Below, piece by piece: positions 10,446-19,899 of a stretch of DNA of 64,000 nt (positions are counted from its first letter, which is position 1; each line of letters begins with the position of its first letter). The stretch is from Enoplolaimus lenunculus (taxonomy: Eukaryota > Nematoda > Enoplea > Enoplida > Thoracostomopsidae), in contig JASANG010001564.1 of NCBI GenBank assembly GCA_030248215.1, positions 62,001 through 126,000 on the forward strand. Direction: 5' to 3'. Below the pieces are notes generated by a model. It did not search any database and was not told where the DNA came from. It was given only the letters and a program-made list of their open reading frames with translations. Both the position numbers and the translations under genes were made by a program.

Positions 10446-10747
10446 CAAAACGTGACCGATACGTGATGTTAGCAGACAACCTCTGTTTTTTTAATATCAT
10501 TGGGTTATATCGCAGACAAAATGTTACCCAATATATACAACTTGACAAAACGTGACCCAGCTGCACCATTTATAAAATGAACCCCGCATCAAGCTCAGTA
10601 CCTAAAAAGCGCTCGAACGAGCCAACAAAACCAATGGAGTCCTAGAGTTTGGGACAGTAGCCGTACACCGTTGGATTGTTGAACTATGAACATGGATCTG
10701 AATAGAGGTTAAGAAATCATGACGCAATAAAACAAACCTACCTCAAT

Positions 10748-11129
10748 TAGTGGTGGATCCAGGATCTCAAAATGGGGGGCCAAAATTTCACAGGTAATAA
10801 ACTTATTTTTGACCCATACTGTAGTGACCCAAGTAAGAGGGGGTCCCCATTTTGAATCCCAATTAATAGGAGTCCGTATCCCTAATAAGAATTCGTAAGC
10901 GGGTAGAGTCCTTAAACCCTTGTTTAGCGTCCATAAATGTCTATTATCTCTAATTGTAGCGCATAAATGACTCCAGGGCCAAGAAACTTTAAAGCGTGCT
11001 TATACTATTGTGTATAAAACAGAGAAATAAACAGCGTAGAACAGCAATTGACACTATATATTTTTGTCGTGATGCTGTTGGGGGGGGGGGGGGCACGGCC
11101 GGGGTGGCCCCCCCGTGGATCCGCCATTG
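10748..11129. mobile_element. hAT-type MITE, 382 bp
   Basis: The ends are inverted: TAGTGGTGGATCC on the left and, in reverse complement, CAATGGCGGATCC on the right. Both resemble the CAGTGGTGGATCC type of hAT ends. The 8-bp sequence ACCTCAAT flanks both sides (10740-10747 and 11130-11137), the duplication length typical of hAT. There is no transposase. A run of 13 G lies near the right end. Related internal wording (ACTGTAGTGACCCA plus AAGAGGG) recurs near 24.0, 28.2 and 29.05 kb. Confidence 0.8.
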
Positions 11130-12209
11130 ACCTCAATAGAAATAGTTTGGATATCTGCCTCAGACAGTGCAAACATATATTTGGTCGCAAATAAAAAAAT
11201 CACGATTAAGTAATTTTAGAGCCAATATTCTCAAATGTGTATAGCACCTATCAATAGTTAGTGTATGATTTTAAACTCACGAACTCCTACAGTTGAGGAC
11301 TTAAAATTTGCACAGAAGTAGGAAAATTATACCTTAAAATTTGTTAAAATTTCATGCTCACCATTCAGTGACTTAAAAGTTGTAAAATTTATATCATTAT
11401 TTTGTGATAAGTGCTGTTAATTTCAAAACAGGGCTAGGTTTCAGCTTGTAAGAACTAAGATATTAAGATAAATATGTGTTTGCTGTGTTTTTAATTTTTT
11501 GAGCATAGTTATATAAGTTCAGTGTTAATCATAAAAGTATCATTGAACGCTGAAAAATATTATTACATTCGTATTTCTCGAATCTGAAGTTCAACGTCAT
11601 GTAATTGAATGTTATCTGTCCACTTTCTTGAACTTTGGATTGAAACCTTATCAAGTGGGTCTAACTAAAATTATTACTTCTCACCCTATTTATAATATAC
11701 AAAATCCGAATTTCTTTCAATTATTATTCTTCATAAAACAATATATCTCATACAGTGACTCTTGATCTACTAGTTTGCTATGACAACCAGTGCTTCGTTA
11801 ATCATATGCAATCCAAAACTCCATGCAAAATAGGTAAATTACAGTTACGATCATTTAACTAAAAAATTACCATAAACTGTACATGTGGAGGCAAAATTGA
11901 GCATATATCAATGAAAGAAATTGCAGAGGGTACTTCGTTTGACAAAATACGTCATCTATGGATTATTAGATGGTGACAAACTGTTTATTTACGGTACTGT
12001 AACAAATTTTTTCGCAAGCTGACTTAATTGCGTATCTAATTATAGATGACATCTCGAAAAAATTACTCATTTTAATTCCTAATACCGGACTTTCTGCACC
12101 TATACTTTTTATGAGCCCAGAATAATTAGATTTTTAGACTGCCAACTTCTTTACTCAAACAAACTACGCCTTGAAATTTTGGACTGCTCCGGTAAACCTG
12201 TACAGTATA
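11130..12209. other. AT-rich intergenic stretch
   Basis: No gene, RNA gene or clear repeat was recognised in this roughly 1.1 kb. Confidence 0.4.
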
Positions 12210-12467
12210 CTGGGGTGGTTGGCCTCGGTCAATAAACCGAGACTAAGACCGTGACTTTTGGTCTCGGTCTCGGCCAATTTTTAACCGTTACCGGAAATAA
12301 ATAATTTTCTAACAAAAATTGTAAATATTTCTATCTGCTCAGAATTGACGTCTAATATATATAATGCTGATAAGCCACCTGAGTTGGTGGTCCGTGGTGG
12401 TGCACAGCATGAAACATCTGCACTGAGGTCTGCAGTTTATATCATCATCATCACGACCCACTTTACT

Positions 12468-12720
12468 TTAACCCCTTCTCACATTGAGTTGCCTATAGGG
12501 AACTCAGCGCAGTGTATATACGTTAAATAATATATATCGCACCGTGTTTAACAATTGCAATACGTATACATAGTTCTAAACCACCAAAAGACGCGAGAGC
12601 CCCTCGGGCTCGAGCGTCAAGCTCCTGCATCTGAGTGATGATGGTATATGCCTCCCACTCCGGTCACTGGAGTTCGAATCCTCAGGGGAAATAGAAAATA
12701 TTTATGTGAGAAAGGGTTAA
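12468..12720 (+). mobile_element. TTAA-flanked MITE with tRNA-like promoter, copy A
   Basis: TTAA stands at both ends (12468-12471 and 12717-12720). The inner ends are inverted: CCCCTTCTCACAT against CCCTTTCTCACAT. TTAA targets with CCC-starting ends are typical of piggyBac. Inside are a box A-like TCTGAGTGATGATGG (about 12630) and a box B GGAGTTCGAATCC (12669-12681), spaced as in a tRNA gene. A second copy lies inverted at 14007-14277. Confidence 0.8.
12627..12681 (+). promoter_or_regulatory. tRNA-like Pol III box A/box B, copy A
   Basis: Box B matches the GGTTCGAATCC consensus closely. Box A is degenerate here but better in the other copy. A full tRNA cloverleaf is not evident, so this is not called a tRNA gene. 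Confidence 0.5.
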
Positions 12721-12794
12721 GGGGCGCCCAGCTTTCTGGTTGGTCTATAAATGAGTACGTTTCGATTATAGATCTATAAAAAAATAGGTTTAAG

Positions 12795-12905
12795 TTCTAG
12801 ATTACGTTTTTTTGCTTAGGCTACCTCTTAGGCTTAGGCTATGGCTTAGGAACACATTTTTGCAACGTTTAGGCTTAGGCTTAGGCTTAGGAATACGCTT
12901 AATCT
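12795..12905 (+). repeat. Dispersed repeat with TTAGGC-like words
   Basis: Degenerate tandem GCTTAG/TTAGGC words ending GGCTTAGGAATACGCTTA. Related segments occur near 15.8, 25.1, 27.2, 28.5, 49.7 and 50.85 kb. The word equals the nematode telomere unit, but the interspersed location and shared flanks point to a transposon family. Confidence 0.6.
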
Positions 12906-12945
12906 GCTGCTACGTTCCTTAAAGTAACATTGGCCATCATCACCG

Positions 12946-13290
12946 TTGTCAGTTTACATGTCATCTGTGACAGTTTCTGAATCATTAATATTTATAACAC
13001 CAAGATCGTTACAAGTACCGGTTTCCTCACAGTTTGGCTGTTGTTGGTGTAGTTGTTGCTCTGTAATGTCAATAGTGTCGCCAACATCGTTATCATTCCG
13101 AGACTTAAGTGTCAAAGTTTCGATGTTGTCGAACTTTTTGCTATGACTTGATTTTAGGTGTTTTTTCAAGCCTTTTAGTAATAAAATCAGTAACTTTTAT
13201 TTTTGTGATGCAAAATTTACATATAGCATACGCGTGATTTTCACTATCACGCTTGAAAAACCTACATACAGAGCTTCGCTTTAGCACATT
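12946..13290 (-). pseudogene. hAT transposase N-terminus with BED zinc finger, fragment
   Basis: Reading on the minus strand from about 13285: a word like RSSVCRFFKRDSENHAYAIC, then CKFC, then after about 17 residues KKHLKSSH. That is the C-x2-C ... H-x4-H arrangement of a BED finger, with a Phe-Phe block before it as in hAT transposases and ZBED proteins. The usual aromatic Trp is Cys here. The frame slips by one base between the CKFC half and the HLKSSH half (around 13170), so it is not functional. The following 50 residues are acidic and Gln-rich, and the rest of the transposase is absent. It lies between two TTAA MITEs inside the hAT element that it probably came from. Confidence 0.65.
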
Positions 13291-14006
13291 ATTTATATAT
13301 ACGTATTGAATTTACCTCAATCTAAGCGTGAACAGACAATAAAATGTGGAAATGGTGTGGTGAGGAAACTAATGGTAATAAAAATAATGAAAACAAAAAT
13401 TGTATACTTTTTTGGTGGGCCCTTTACTGAGTGAGTAGAGCTGTATAACCCGCGTTACAACTGTTAAGATAAAAGCTACATTTGGTTATAATTTGGTAAC
13501 CAGTTTATAAATATATAAGTGTGAAGTAAGAGTCAGCTTCCTAACACTCCTTCTTTTTTGGTATGTGGTAGAATTTTCTGTTGTTCTCTTTTTATGTTTT
13601 GGTTTCCGCTCCCCAGATATTAATACAGGAGTTTTCATTCCACCGCTTCTTTCACTTGCAATGTTACTAGCTATGTAGTTAACATTGTTTTATTGTTTTA
13701 CTTTGTTTTCTTTTGGTAAGCAAAAAATGCAGGTATTAATTATCCAACTGGGCTTCTACTGCTTAATATTTAAAGAAAATGATTTGGGCCATAATTTTAA
13801 TAAATTGTGTGCATAACGCGACTTGCAGTTTTTTGGAGTCCCAACATTTCGAAATTTACAGCTAAAGACTTAGGAATTGGTATGCGAGATTTATTCTTAT
13901 GCTAAGGTTTGGTTCACGCTTAGTATGCAAGCCTTTGGTTAACTTTGACCTGAGACTTTGACTCTCAGCTAAATCACACAGCTGGTTTGCCAGCTTGTTA
14001 AGCTGC

Positions 14007-14277
14007 TTAACCCTTTCTCACATGAATATTTTCTATTTCCCCTGAGACCTACGTTTATGCTAGGATTCGAACTCCAGTGACTGGAGTGGGAGGCGTATAC
14101 CATCACCACTCAGCTATAGGAGCTTGACGCTCGAGCCCGAGGGGGCTCTCACGTCTTGTGGTGATTTAGTCCTATGTATACGTGTTGCAATTGTTAAACA
14201 CGGTGCGATATATACTATTTAACGTATATACACTGCGCTGAGTTGCATACAGGCAACTCAATGTGAGAAGGGGTTAA
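14007..14277 (-). mobile_element. TTAA-flanked MITE with tRNA-like promoter, copy B
   Basis: The inverted partner of 12468-12720, with TTAA at 14007-14010 and 14274-14277 and the same ends. On the minus strand it has box A TAGCTGAGTGG (14106-14116) and box B GGAGTTCGAATCC (14063-14075). Box A fits the Pol III consensus well. It is about 20 bp longer than copy A because of an insertion after box B. Confidence 0.8.
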
Positions 14278-14667
14278 CTGTTTCGAGACGTGTTATCTGC
14301 AGGACTGTTGGCGAAACAGCGTAGAATTTAACGAATAGGATCTTAAAAATGCGCGATGAATTCTCTACTGCTACAATGCTAGGCTATTTCTAACCAAATG
14401 ATATATGTTCAATTTTCGCACTGTTAAATTCACCGGATAGTGTGGATAGTGATTTCGAAGAACATGCGACAGCTTAAATACTTTCCTGCCCTATGAAAAA
14501 ACATCCGCTAAGTTTACCTCATTGCAACACATATAACCAGTTCACCAAGATGATTATTTTAAAGGCACTACAAAACCTATTTAAAAATCATCAAAACCAT
14601 AAATATTGGTTCATTAGCGTAAAAACGTTGGGCAGAAAAACGTCAAAACTTGTTTATCGGATTTTCA

Positions 14668-14778
14668 CCTCTGGTCTTGGTTTCGCATACAACCGAGACT
14701 CAGAAAGACCGAGACAGAGGCGGAGACCGAGACCGGCCAAATTCCGAGACTTGCCGAGACCAAGACCGCACATCTCTG
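14668..14778. repeat. GAGACC-word subterminal repeat of the hAT element
   Basis: Degenerate tandem GAGACCGAGACC words near the right hAT end, mirrored as GGTCTCGG at 12222-12285. Frames across it are repeat by-products. Confidence 0.6.
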
Positions 14779-16741
14779 CAGTATGGTAATGGCAATATTT
14801 CCCTAGAATTAAAGTTTGAGAGTAAAAAACAAAAATCACCGTTGATATTTTCATTTCTGAAGAATATAGAAAAAATATAAACCCAAGATATTGCAAAAAT
14901 TCAAGTGCAATGTGTGATGGGGGTGGGCACCTCTTTGCATAACATGCAGAAGTAAACAGGAAAATTCATTCAGGAATATAATTGTAAATGAGGGGTTGAA
15001 TCACCGTAAAATTGAAAAGTAGCATGCACCATCATTAGCCTAGCGATCTATATTAGAAGTAATGTTACACAGCTGTTGCATGGTCAATTAAAATCTGTTA
15101 AATATCATTGGAAAGATTAAAATCAAATTAAACTTTCTAATAGTATTCCGTATACTTTTATTTGACCATACATCAGTTGAAATGAAGGTGGTCGCCTATC
15201 TGCAAACAATGCAGAAATTCGTAAATTGTATGGTAACAGAACTATTGAGGTGCATGTGTGGGATGGGAAACGGCACCAATACACTAAGCAGTATAATTTG
15301 AGAAACTAAGCTAAGGTAGTAAAGTTTGAGCAATGCATAGATTAAATTAGCAAAGCATAGGAACATCTTAGGTAAGTACACATGCTCCCCCATTCCGCAT
15401 TACTGAAAACGCTGGCGAATGGTGACAGTGGACGAATATTTTACCAAAAGAAGTGGAGAATGGGATTCAAATGATTGACGAATGGAATTGCGTAGTGTCG
15501 GTGTTAAAGCCGTAATCAAGGTCAGAAGAAGCTATTTTGGTTGTGTTTGAATTGTTAGATGGGCGGTTTGCATACATTAACGCAATTTGTCAATTACCAC
15601 GATACTTACCTTATAATATCTATATAAGTACAATTGCTTTTTGCTTTGTTTAAGCTCTAGAAACAAGATATCGTTTTTAATTTCAGCTACATTCAAATGG
15701 TACTTGGTGCAATAAGTGGAGTGGTGTGAATGTTTTTCTTCAATACTAAGGGCTAATATAAAGACAGGTGTGGAACAGTATTATAAGCATATTTTTAAAC
15801 ATAAGCCTTAGCCTAACCGTAAGAATGAGCATATTCATTAGCGTAAGCCTAAGCTAAGCAAAAAATAGTCTAAAGTTTAAGCTTACTCCATTCTAGTCCC
15901 ACAAAGAACGTCCCGCCACTTATCTTTACATGGGCCGTAACGCCTATGACAATTTTCTAACCCCAGGACAAGAGAACAAAACGCAAGGCTCCACAAAAGC
16001 AAAAAAAAACCCGAAAAAAAACCCCCCAAAAAAACCCCTTTGGGTATGGTAACGCAGTGGTACACCTTTCAGCGGCATAAAGTAAGGGATGAAGAGAATA
16101 TATCTTTTAATGAAATTTTTTGGAGAAACAAGAAAAAATCACTTAATAGGTTTTAGAAGAACCTTCTGGATATTTCTCGGGGCCAATGTTACTTTTAGGG
16201 ACGTCGTTCTGAATATACGTCTCCGATATTTTTAAACAAAAAGAGGCCTCCTTATTAAGCAAGTAAAGATTATAGATAAAGTTGCCCAGCCACAACGCTT
16301 ACAATTCGGCAAATAGTCACTAATTAGCCTATTATTTTGGCTGCATAATTTTTTAAAGATTCAAGTTTTAAAAGTTAGGCTAAAAACAAAAATTTGTCAA
16401 TCTAATTTTATACTGTGTAGTTTGTGCATCAAAACCAAAATAACCTCGCTTACGACTGCGATTTCGAAAGAAAACAAAGGGCGAATCGAAGGATTATTTT
16501 AATAACTGTTGTTATAGTCATTTGAGGATGCGTACACGTACCCTAAAACCAATTAGTATACTAGCCGCTCAAAATATAGTAAAAGGCTTTTTCTCAGATT
16601 GCAATCACCGGGGTATTTTTTTAGCTACCATGTACATTTGCAGAACAGTATATATATGCAAGTTTTCTCTTATTGCCAATAGTTTTATATTCCAAAACCA
16701 CAGCGACTTTTATTCATACTCGAGTGGGTTCACATGCTACT
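14779..16741. other. Intergenic stretch with one TTAGGC-family copy
   Basis: No gene. The stretch about 15790-15945 shows AAGCCTAAG words, then GCAAAAAATAGTCTA and TTTACATGGGCCGTAAC. It matches 49.78-49.91 kb and so marks a repeat copy. An A/C homopolymer patch lies at about 15993-16038. Confidence 0.55.
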
Positions 16742-17300
16742 TGTGAGATGTTCGTGATTTTGACTAAACCCGGTACGCTGTATCACGACTCTATTCCGTT
16801 CTCTCTCGATGTACGCTTATCGCTCTTATTCAGTAACGCAGCCGGTAATATTTACTATCCCTCCCCAATACCTTTTACAACACCGATTACTACAACCAAA
16901 TCACAGGTTATGCAATTCAACTTGTAGCCTGATCCGAAATCCTTAAAGCCTATGTCTGAATCTGCTTAGTCCAGCCACTGGCTTTACCAATACCAATCCT
17001 TTTACAATTTCACAGAAAAGCCGTGCAATCCTAACCCCGTTAAAATTACACCCCAGTTTCCAAAGTACAAAACCGTGCACTCTAACGCCGTTAGACATAC
17101 ACCCAAATCTTTCTGACCAATCTAACCCCGTTAGATTTGGCCAATCCGTTGTAGAATAGTAAACCTAATCCCGTTAGATTTACAAAACTACGATTTCCCA
17201 GGTTTCCTTTAAATCTCTGGTTCCCCAATTAACACGTAACATTACTATTTAATATCGGGTAACCGTAAGCGCCCTGCGCTATCTGTACAAATGTCACTGC
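16742..17300 (-). repeat. LTR remnant, 3' side of the minus-strand fossil
   Basis: The start TGTGAGATGTTCGTGA is the reverse complement of the family LTR end. Hairpin-box relatives occur at about 17030-17185. Similarity fades after about 17300. Confidence 0.65.
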
Positions 17301-17652
17301 ACCCAGCGCCTCTCAATCTTAGCAGAATTTAGGAGGATAATAGCTGGGATCACATTTTCGAGGGAATGTGTGAGCGTTCGGGCTGCACGGAAATTTTGAT
17401 GATAACATCAGGAGCGAGGGGATCCCGTGCAAGCTCACGTCAGCTGGCGGAGCTTTCTTGCTATTCTAGTCAAATCCGAAGCAGGGTTTCCTAGAGCACC
17501 GTTGTCAAGCCGGGTGTGTAGCTTCGGAAATTAGTAGCTTGCTAGGACGCTTAGGCCTAGGGCGTTTAGCTGAAATTCCTAGCTTTAGTTAAACTGTCTT
17601 AAGGCTGCGCGAAGTTGCTCGTTCCCGAGCGCAAATGTGGCTTGGCAAGGGT

Positions 17653-17910
17653 TGTTACAGTGTGTGAATCAATTTGCATAGGTAGCTAGCGTATTGACAT
17701 CAGCATATATTGTGGTCGCTGCAGTTTTGAGGAAGCAGGACATGTACTGTTGTGGTTTTGCTTCGTCTCACTGATACTGGGTGTTTTTAGTTTTTTCTTG
17801 TTTATAATATCATATAATGCATTCGGCTTAATTTTGTTGAATTTCGTATTGTGCTCAACGACACAACAATTCGCTTAGAGAATAACACCGGTTGGCCGTT
17901 CAAAATTACA
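17653..17910 (+). repeat. 5' LTR of the SGNH-carrying element
   Basis: 258 bp beginning TG and ending CA, repeated at 19395-19652. It contains TTTATAATATCATATAAT, which could serve as an AT-rich promoter core. Confidence 0.75.
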
Positions 17911-18028
17911 TGAGCCACCAAGCCGGCAGGACAAAACGGTCAAACGCGCCATTCTAACCCTTTGAACCCAAACCAAGTGAATTCTCCAGATGGCGGATGG
18001 GATACGGTGTCTGTCGAACTCTGAAATG

Positions 18029-18128
18029 CAGTACGAAGGGTACTCATAATGTAGTTTAAGTTAACTATAGAGTACGCAGGGTACTCTGGATTGCATAGTC
18101 AAAACTGATAAGAGTACGAAGGGTACTC
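18029..18128 (+). promoter_or_regulatory. Three hairpins in the leader of the SGNH-carrying element
   Basis: GAGTACGAAGGGTACTC-type inverted repeats lie at about 18029-18045, 18069-18087 and 18112-18128. The six-base arms are GAGTAC/GTACTC and the loop is GAAGG or GCAGG. The first arm has one mismatch and the second extends by an extra A-T pair. Tandem hairpins in a retroelement leader could act in RNA handling; this is inference. Confidence 0.6.
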
Positions 18129-18184
18129 AGTAAGTATACATTTCTGAGCAGAGGTGCTATCGATAATATTGGTATTTATCTATT

Positions 18185-18547
18185 TTGTTTCTGCAAATCG
18201 TCATGCGACCGTTTTACATCCTATATGAAAGTTTGTTGTCGCCATACTACAACCATGGGGCTCACGCTTTGCCATTCGTGGCTCGTTCCTTTCCTTCTGT
18301 CGAGATGATTCAGCCATACGTCATTTTGCATCAAATGGGGCACCAGTGCATAGCCGACACAATGCTAGAAACGCCACGACTCGTGGAACGTCCAACAGAA
18401 ATCTGGAAGTGGTTGCAATTAAAAGGTGTTCGATTCACGTCAGAATGGGTTTTCCATTCGCAACAAGTCATGACCGACATTCTTCTTGAGCTGCTTCACC
18501 CACAGGGGCCGAAAAATCCAGTCAAAAAACATTCCAGTCGATTGTGA
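18185..18547 (+). CDS. Unrecognised coding region of the SGNH-carrying element
   Basis: About 120 codons with even amino acid use, including words such as IQPYVILHQMGHQC and PTEIWKWLQLKG. I recognise no domain. It precedes the SGNH-like region on the same strand and is probably part of the same coding unit. It is part of a broken LTR-flanked element. Confidence 0.4.
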   Translation: MFLQIVMRPFYILYESLLSPYYNHGAHALPFVARSFPSVEMIQPYVILHQMGHQCIADTMLETPRLVERPTEIWKWLQLKGVRFTSEWVFHSQQVMTDILLELLHPQGPKNPVKKHSSRL

Positions 18548-18657
18548 AAGCACTGAAAGCCCCTGATGACATCAAATTTATTTTGTGTTCGGCTTCTGGT
18601 GAGATGAGTTGGTCATCTGGTCACCGTGCACCCGAAGATCGCAGTGTCATTCCGTAG

Positions 18658-19371
18658 TTGCCGGGATTCATCGTTTACGGCGAGTGCCTTGATATCATAG
18701 TCCAACGTCACTTCAACTCCAACTGGGCGTGCATCATTGGAACTGCACCGGAAAATTTCTATCGCGAGCTTTCTCAGCGATCCGGTTACAGCCGCACCGT
18801 ACTGTGGTTATCGGACAGTCTCGGTAGAAATATGGGTACGATCGTTGGTGGCGATGTGTATGCAATTTCTGGGTTTCAATACGAGGATCTGTTCAATCTA
18901 ATCAGTCAATTTCGTATTCAATGGTCAAATTATGGCATCATCATCGTATTATGTGGAATTAACGACGCTCAGGGATATGTTGAGGACCGAAAAGCATCGA
19001 GGTTGAAGTTTGAGAATTTTTTGGCCGCACAACAGCAAGGGCCTAAAGTCGTCATCTGTACACCAATTCCCCACCCAGAGGTTCCGACAGTAGCTGCACA
19101 TTCGTCTTATATCGAAAACCGTCTGTCGAATTCATCGATCAAATGCATCAATTGGTCTAAAACGGCAGATCGGCCATTCTGTGGGGCCACGCCAGGCAGC
19201 ATCAATAATGGATTGTACGATAGCGACAAATTTCATCTATGCCATCGAGGTTTGCGTCATGTCGTAAAAAGATGTGCTGAAGAAGTACCTGAGCTAAAAA
19301 CGGTTCCTATTATGGTTTCTAAACACTCAATGGCTTACAGAAAGAACAGCCGGGGTTACTTTTTCAGGTAG
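18658..19371 (+). CDS. SGNH-hydrolase-like protein in an LTR element
   Basis: About 237 codons open. The four SGNH/GDSL conserved blocks can be picked out in order: block I VLWLSDSLGRN (nucleophile Ser within DS), block II Gly in GGDVYAISGF, block III Asn in IIIVLCGINDAQ, and block V D-x-x-H in DSDKFHLCHRG. These residues form the catalytic set of SGNH esterases and lipases, and spacing and total length suit a single such domain. SGNH-like esterase domains are known in the first reading frame of some CR1/L2-type LINEs; one inside an LTR-flanked unit is less expected. There is no signal peptide or membrane segment. The true start is unclear because the upstream sequence also looks coding. Activity and role are unknown. 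The unit is part of a transposable-element copy that appears broken. Confidence 0.6.
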   Translation: MPGFIVYGECLDIIVQRHFNSNWACIIGTAPENFYRELSQRSGYSRTVLWLSDSLGRNMGTIVGGDVYAISGFQYEDLFNLISQFRIQWSNYGIIIVLCGINDAQGYVEDRKASRLKFENFLAAQQQGPKVVICTPIPHPEVPTVAAHSSYIENRLSNSSIKCINWSKTADRPFCGATPGSINNGLYDSDKFHLCHRGLRHVVKRCAEEVPELKTVPIMVSKHSMAYRKNSRGYFFR

Positions 19372-19394
19372 ATGCCATTTTTTGGGCCTCAGAG

Positions 19395-19652
19395 TGTCAC
19401 AGTATGTGAAACAATTTGCATAGGTAGCTAGCGTATTGACATCAGCATATATTGTGGTCGCTGCAGTTTTGAGGAAACAGGACATGTACTGATGTAGTTT
19501 TGCTTCGTCTCACCGATACTGGGTGTTTTTAGTTTTTTCTTGTTTATAATATCATATATTGCATTCGGCTTAATTTTGTTGAATTTCGTATTGTGCTCAA
19601 CGACACAGCAATTCGCTTAGAGAATAACACCGGTTGGCCGTTCAAAATTACA
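19395..19652 (+). repeat. 3' LTR of the SGNH-carrying element
   Basis: 258 bp matching 17653-17910 with about nine differences by eye, followed by AGGGT. No strong purine tract precedes it. Confidence 0.75.
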
Positions 19653-19899
19653 AGGGTTGACCTGAGAGATGCTGCGTATTTTTCGAATCCTCGTAACTCT
19701 ATGTGTGTCGCGACCGCCGGATAGACCTACCCCAGTCACGGGCTTAGCGGGATATGCAGTGTTCGATCCATCTTTCACGCGCATAAGCAGAAAGTTGCCG
19801 AGGGTAGGCAGCGCCCAAAACTATCTGACTTGATCCAATTTCTCGCGGTTTTCTGACTCTTTCTGAGTCCAGAGGCGCCTGGTCGGACAGGGGTTGTTG

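Larger units (their letters stand above)
9518..10594. mobile_element. MITE-like unit with inverted ends and internal minisatellite
   Basis: The ends are inverted copies of about 50 bp. The left runs from TTCATGCGGGGTTCA to GGGTCACGTTTTGCCA (about 9521-9571). The right, in reverse complement, runs from TTGATGCGGGGTTCA to GGGTCACGTTTTGTCA (about 10547-10592). Between them lie a 430-bp minisatellite and eight CATATG-centred palindromes, four on each side. No transposase is present. No clear target duplication was found, so superfamily is unassigned. Confidence 0.65.
12210..14778 (-). mobile_element. Decayed hAT element with nested MITEs
   Basis: The right end, read on the minus strand, starts CAGAGATGTGCGGTCTTGG. 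The left starts CTGGGGTGGTTGGCCTCGG; about 13 of the first 21 bases agree. Both ends continue into GGTCTCGGTCTCGG-like subterminal repeats. The flanks share CAGTAT, a possible worn 8-bp duplication. Inside is a minus-strand BED-finger transposase fragment (12946-13290), two TTAA-flanked MITE insertions in opposite directions, and a block of TTAGGC-like repeats. Most of the transposase, including the hAT dimerisation region, is not seen. Confidence 0.6.
17653..19652 (+). mobile_element. Short LTR element carrying an SGNH-hydrolase-like gene
   Basis: Two 258-bp direct LTRs (17653-17910 and 19395-19652) begin TGTTACAG or TGTCACAG and end AATTACA. They are flanked by the 5-bp duplication AGGGT (17648-17652 and 19653-19657). 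The internal 1.48 kb has a leader with three GAGTAC/GTACTC hairpins, an unrecognised coding region (about 18.2-18.65 kb) and an SGNH-hydrolase-like coding region (about 18.66-19.37 kb). No gag, protease, reverse transcriptase or integrase is visible, so it must be non-autonomous. About nine LTR mismatches by eye (3-4%) make it older than the 1384-6636 element. It is nested in the minus-strand gypsy-like fossil. It appears broken, with about one or two interruptions. Confidence 0.75.

Noticed and set aside
12601-12690. True tRNA gene
   Set aside because: Box A and box B are present, but a complete acceptor stem and anticodon arm could not be drawn, and the sequence sits inside a TTAA MITE.
12795-12905. 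Interstitial telomere
   Set aside because: The TTAGGC words are degenerate and recur in many places with shared non-telomeric flanks, so a repeat family is the simpler reading.
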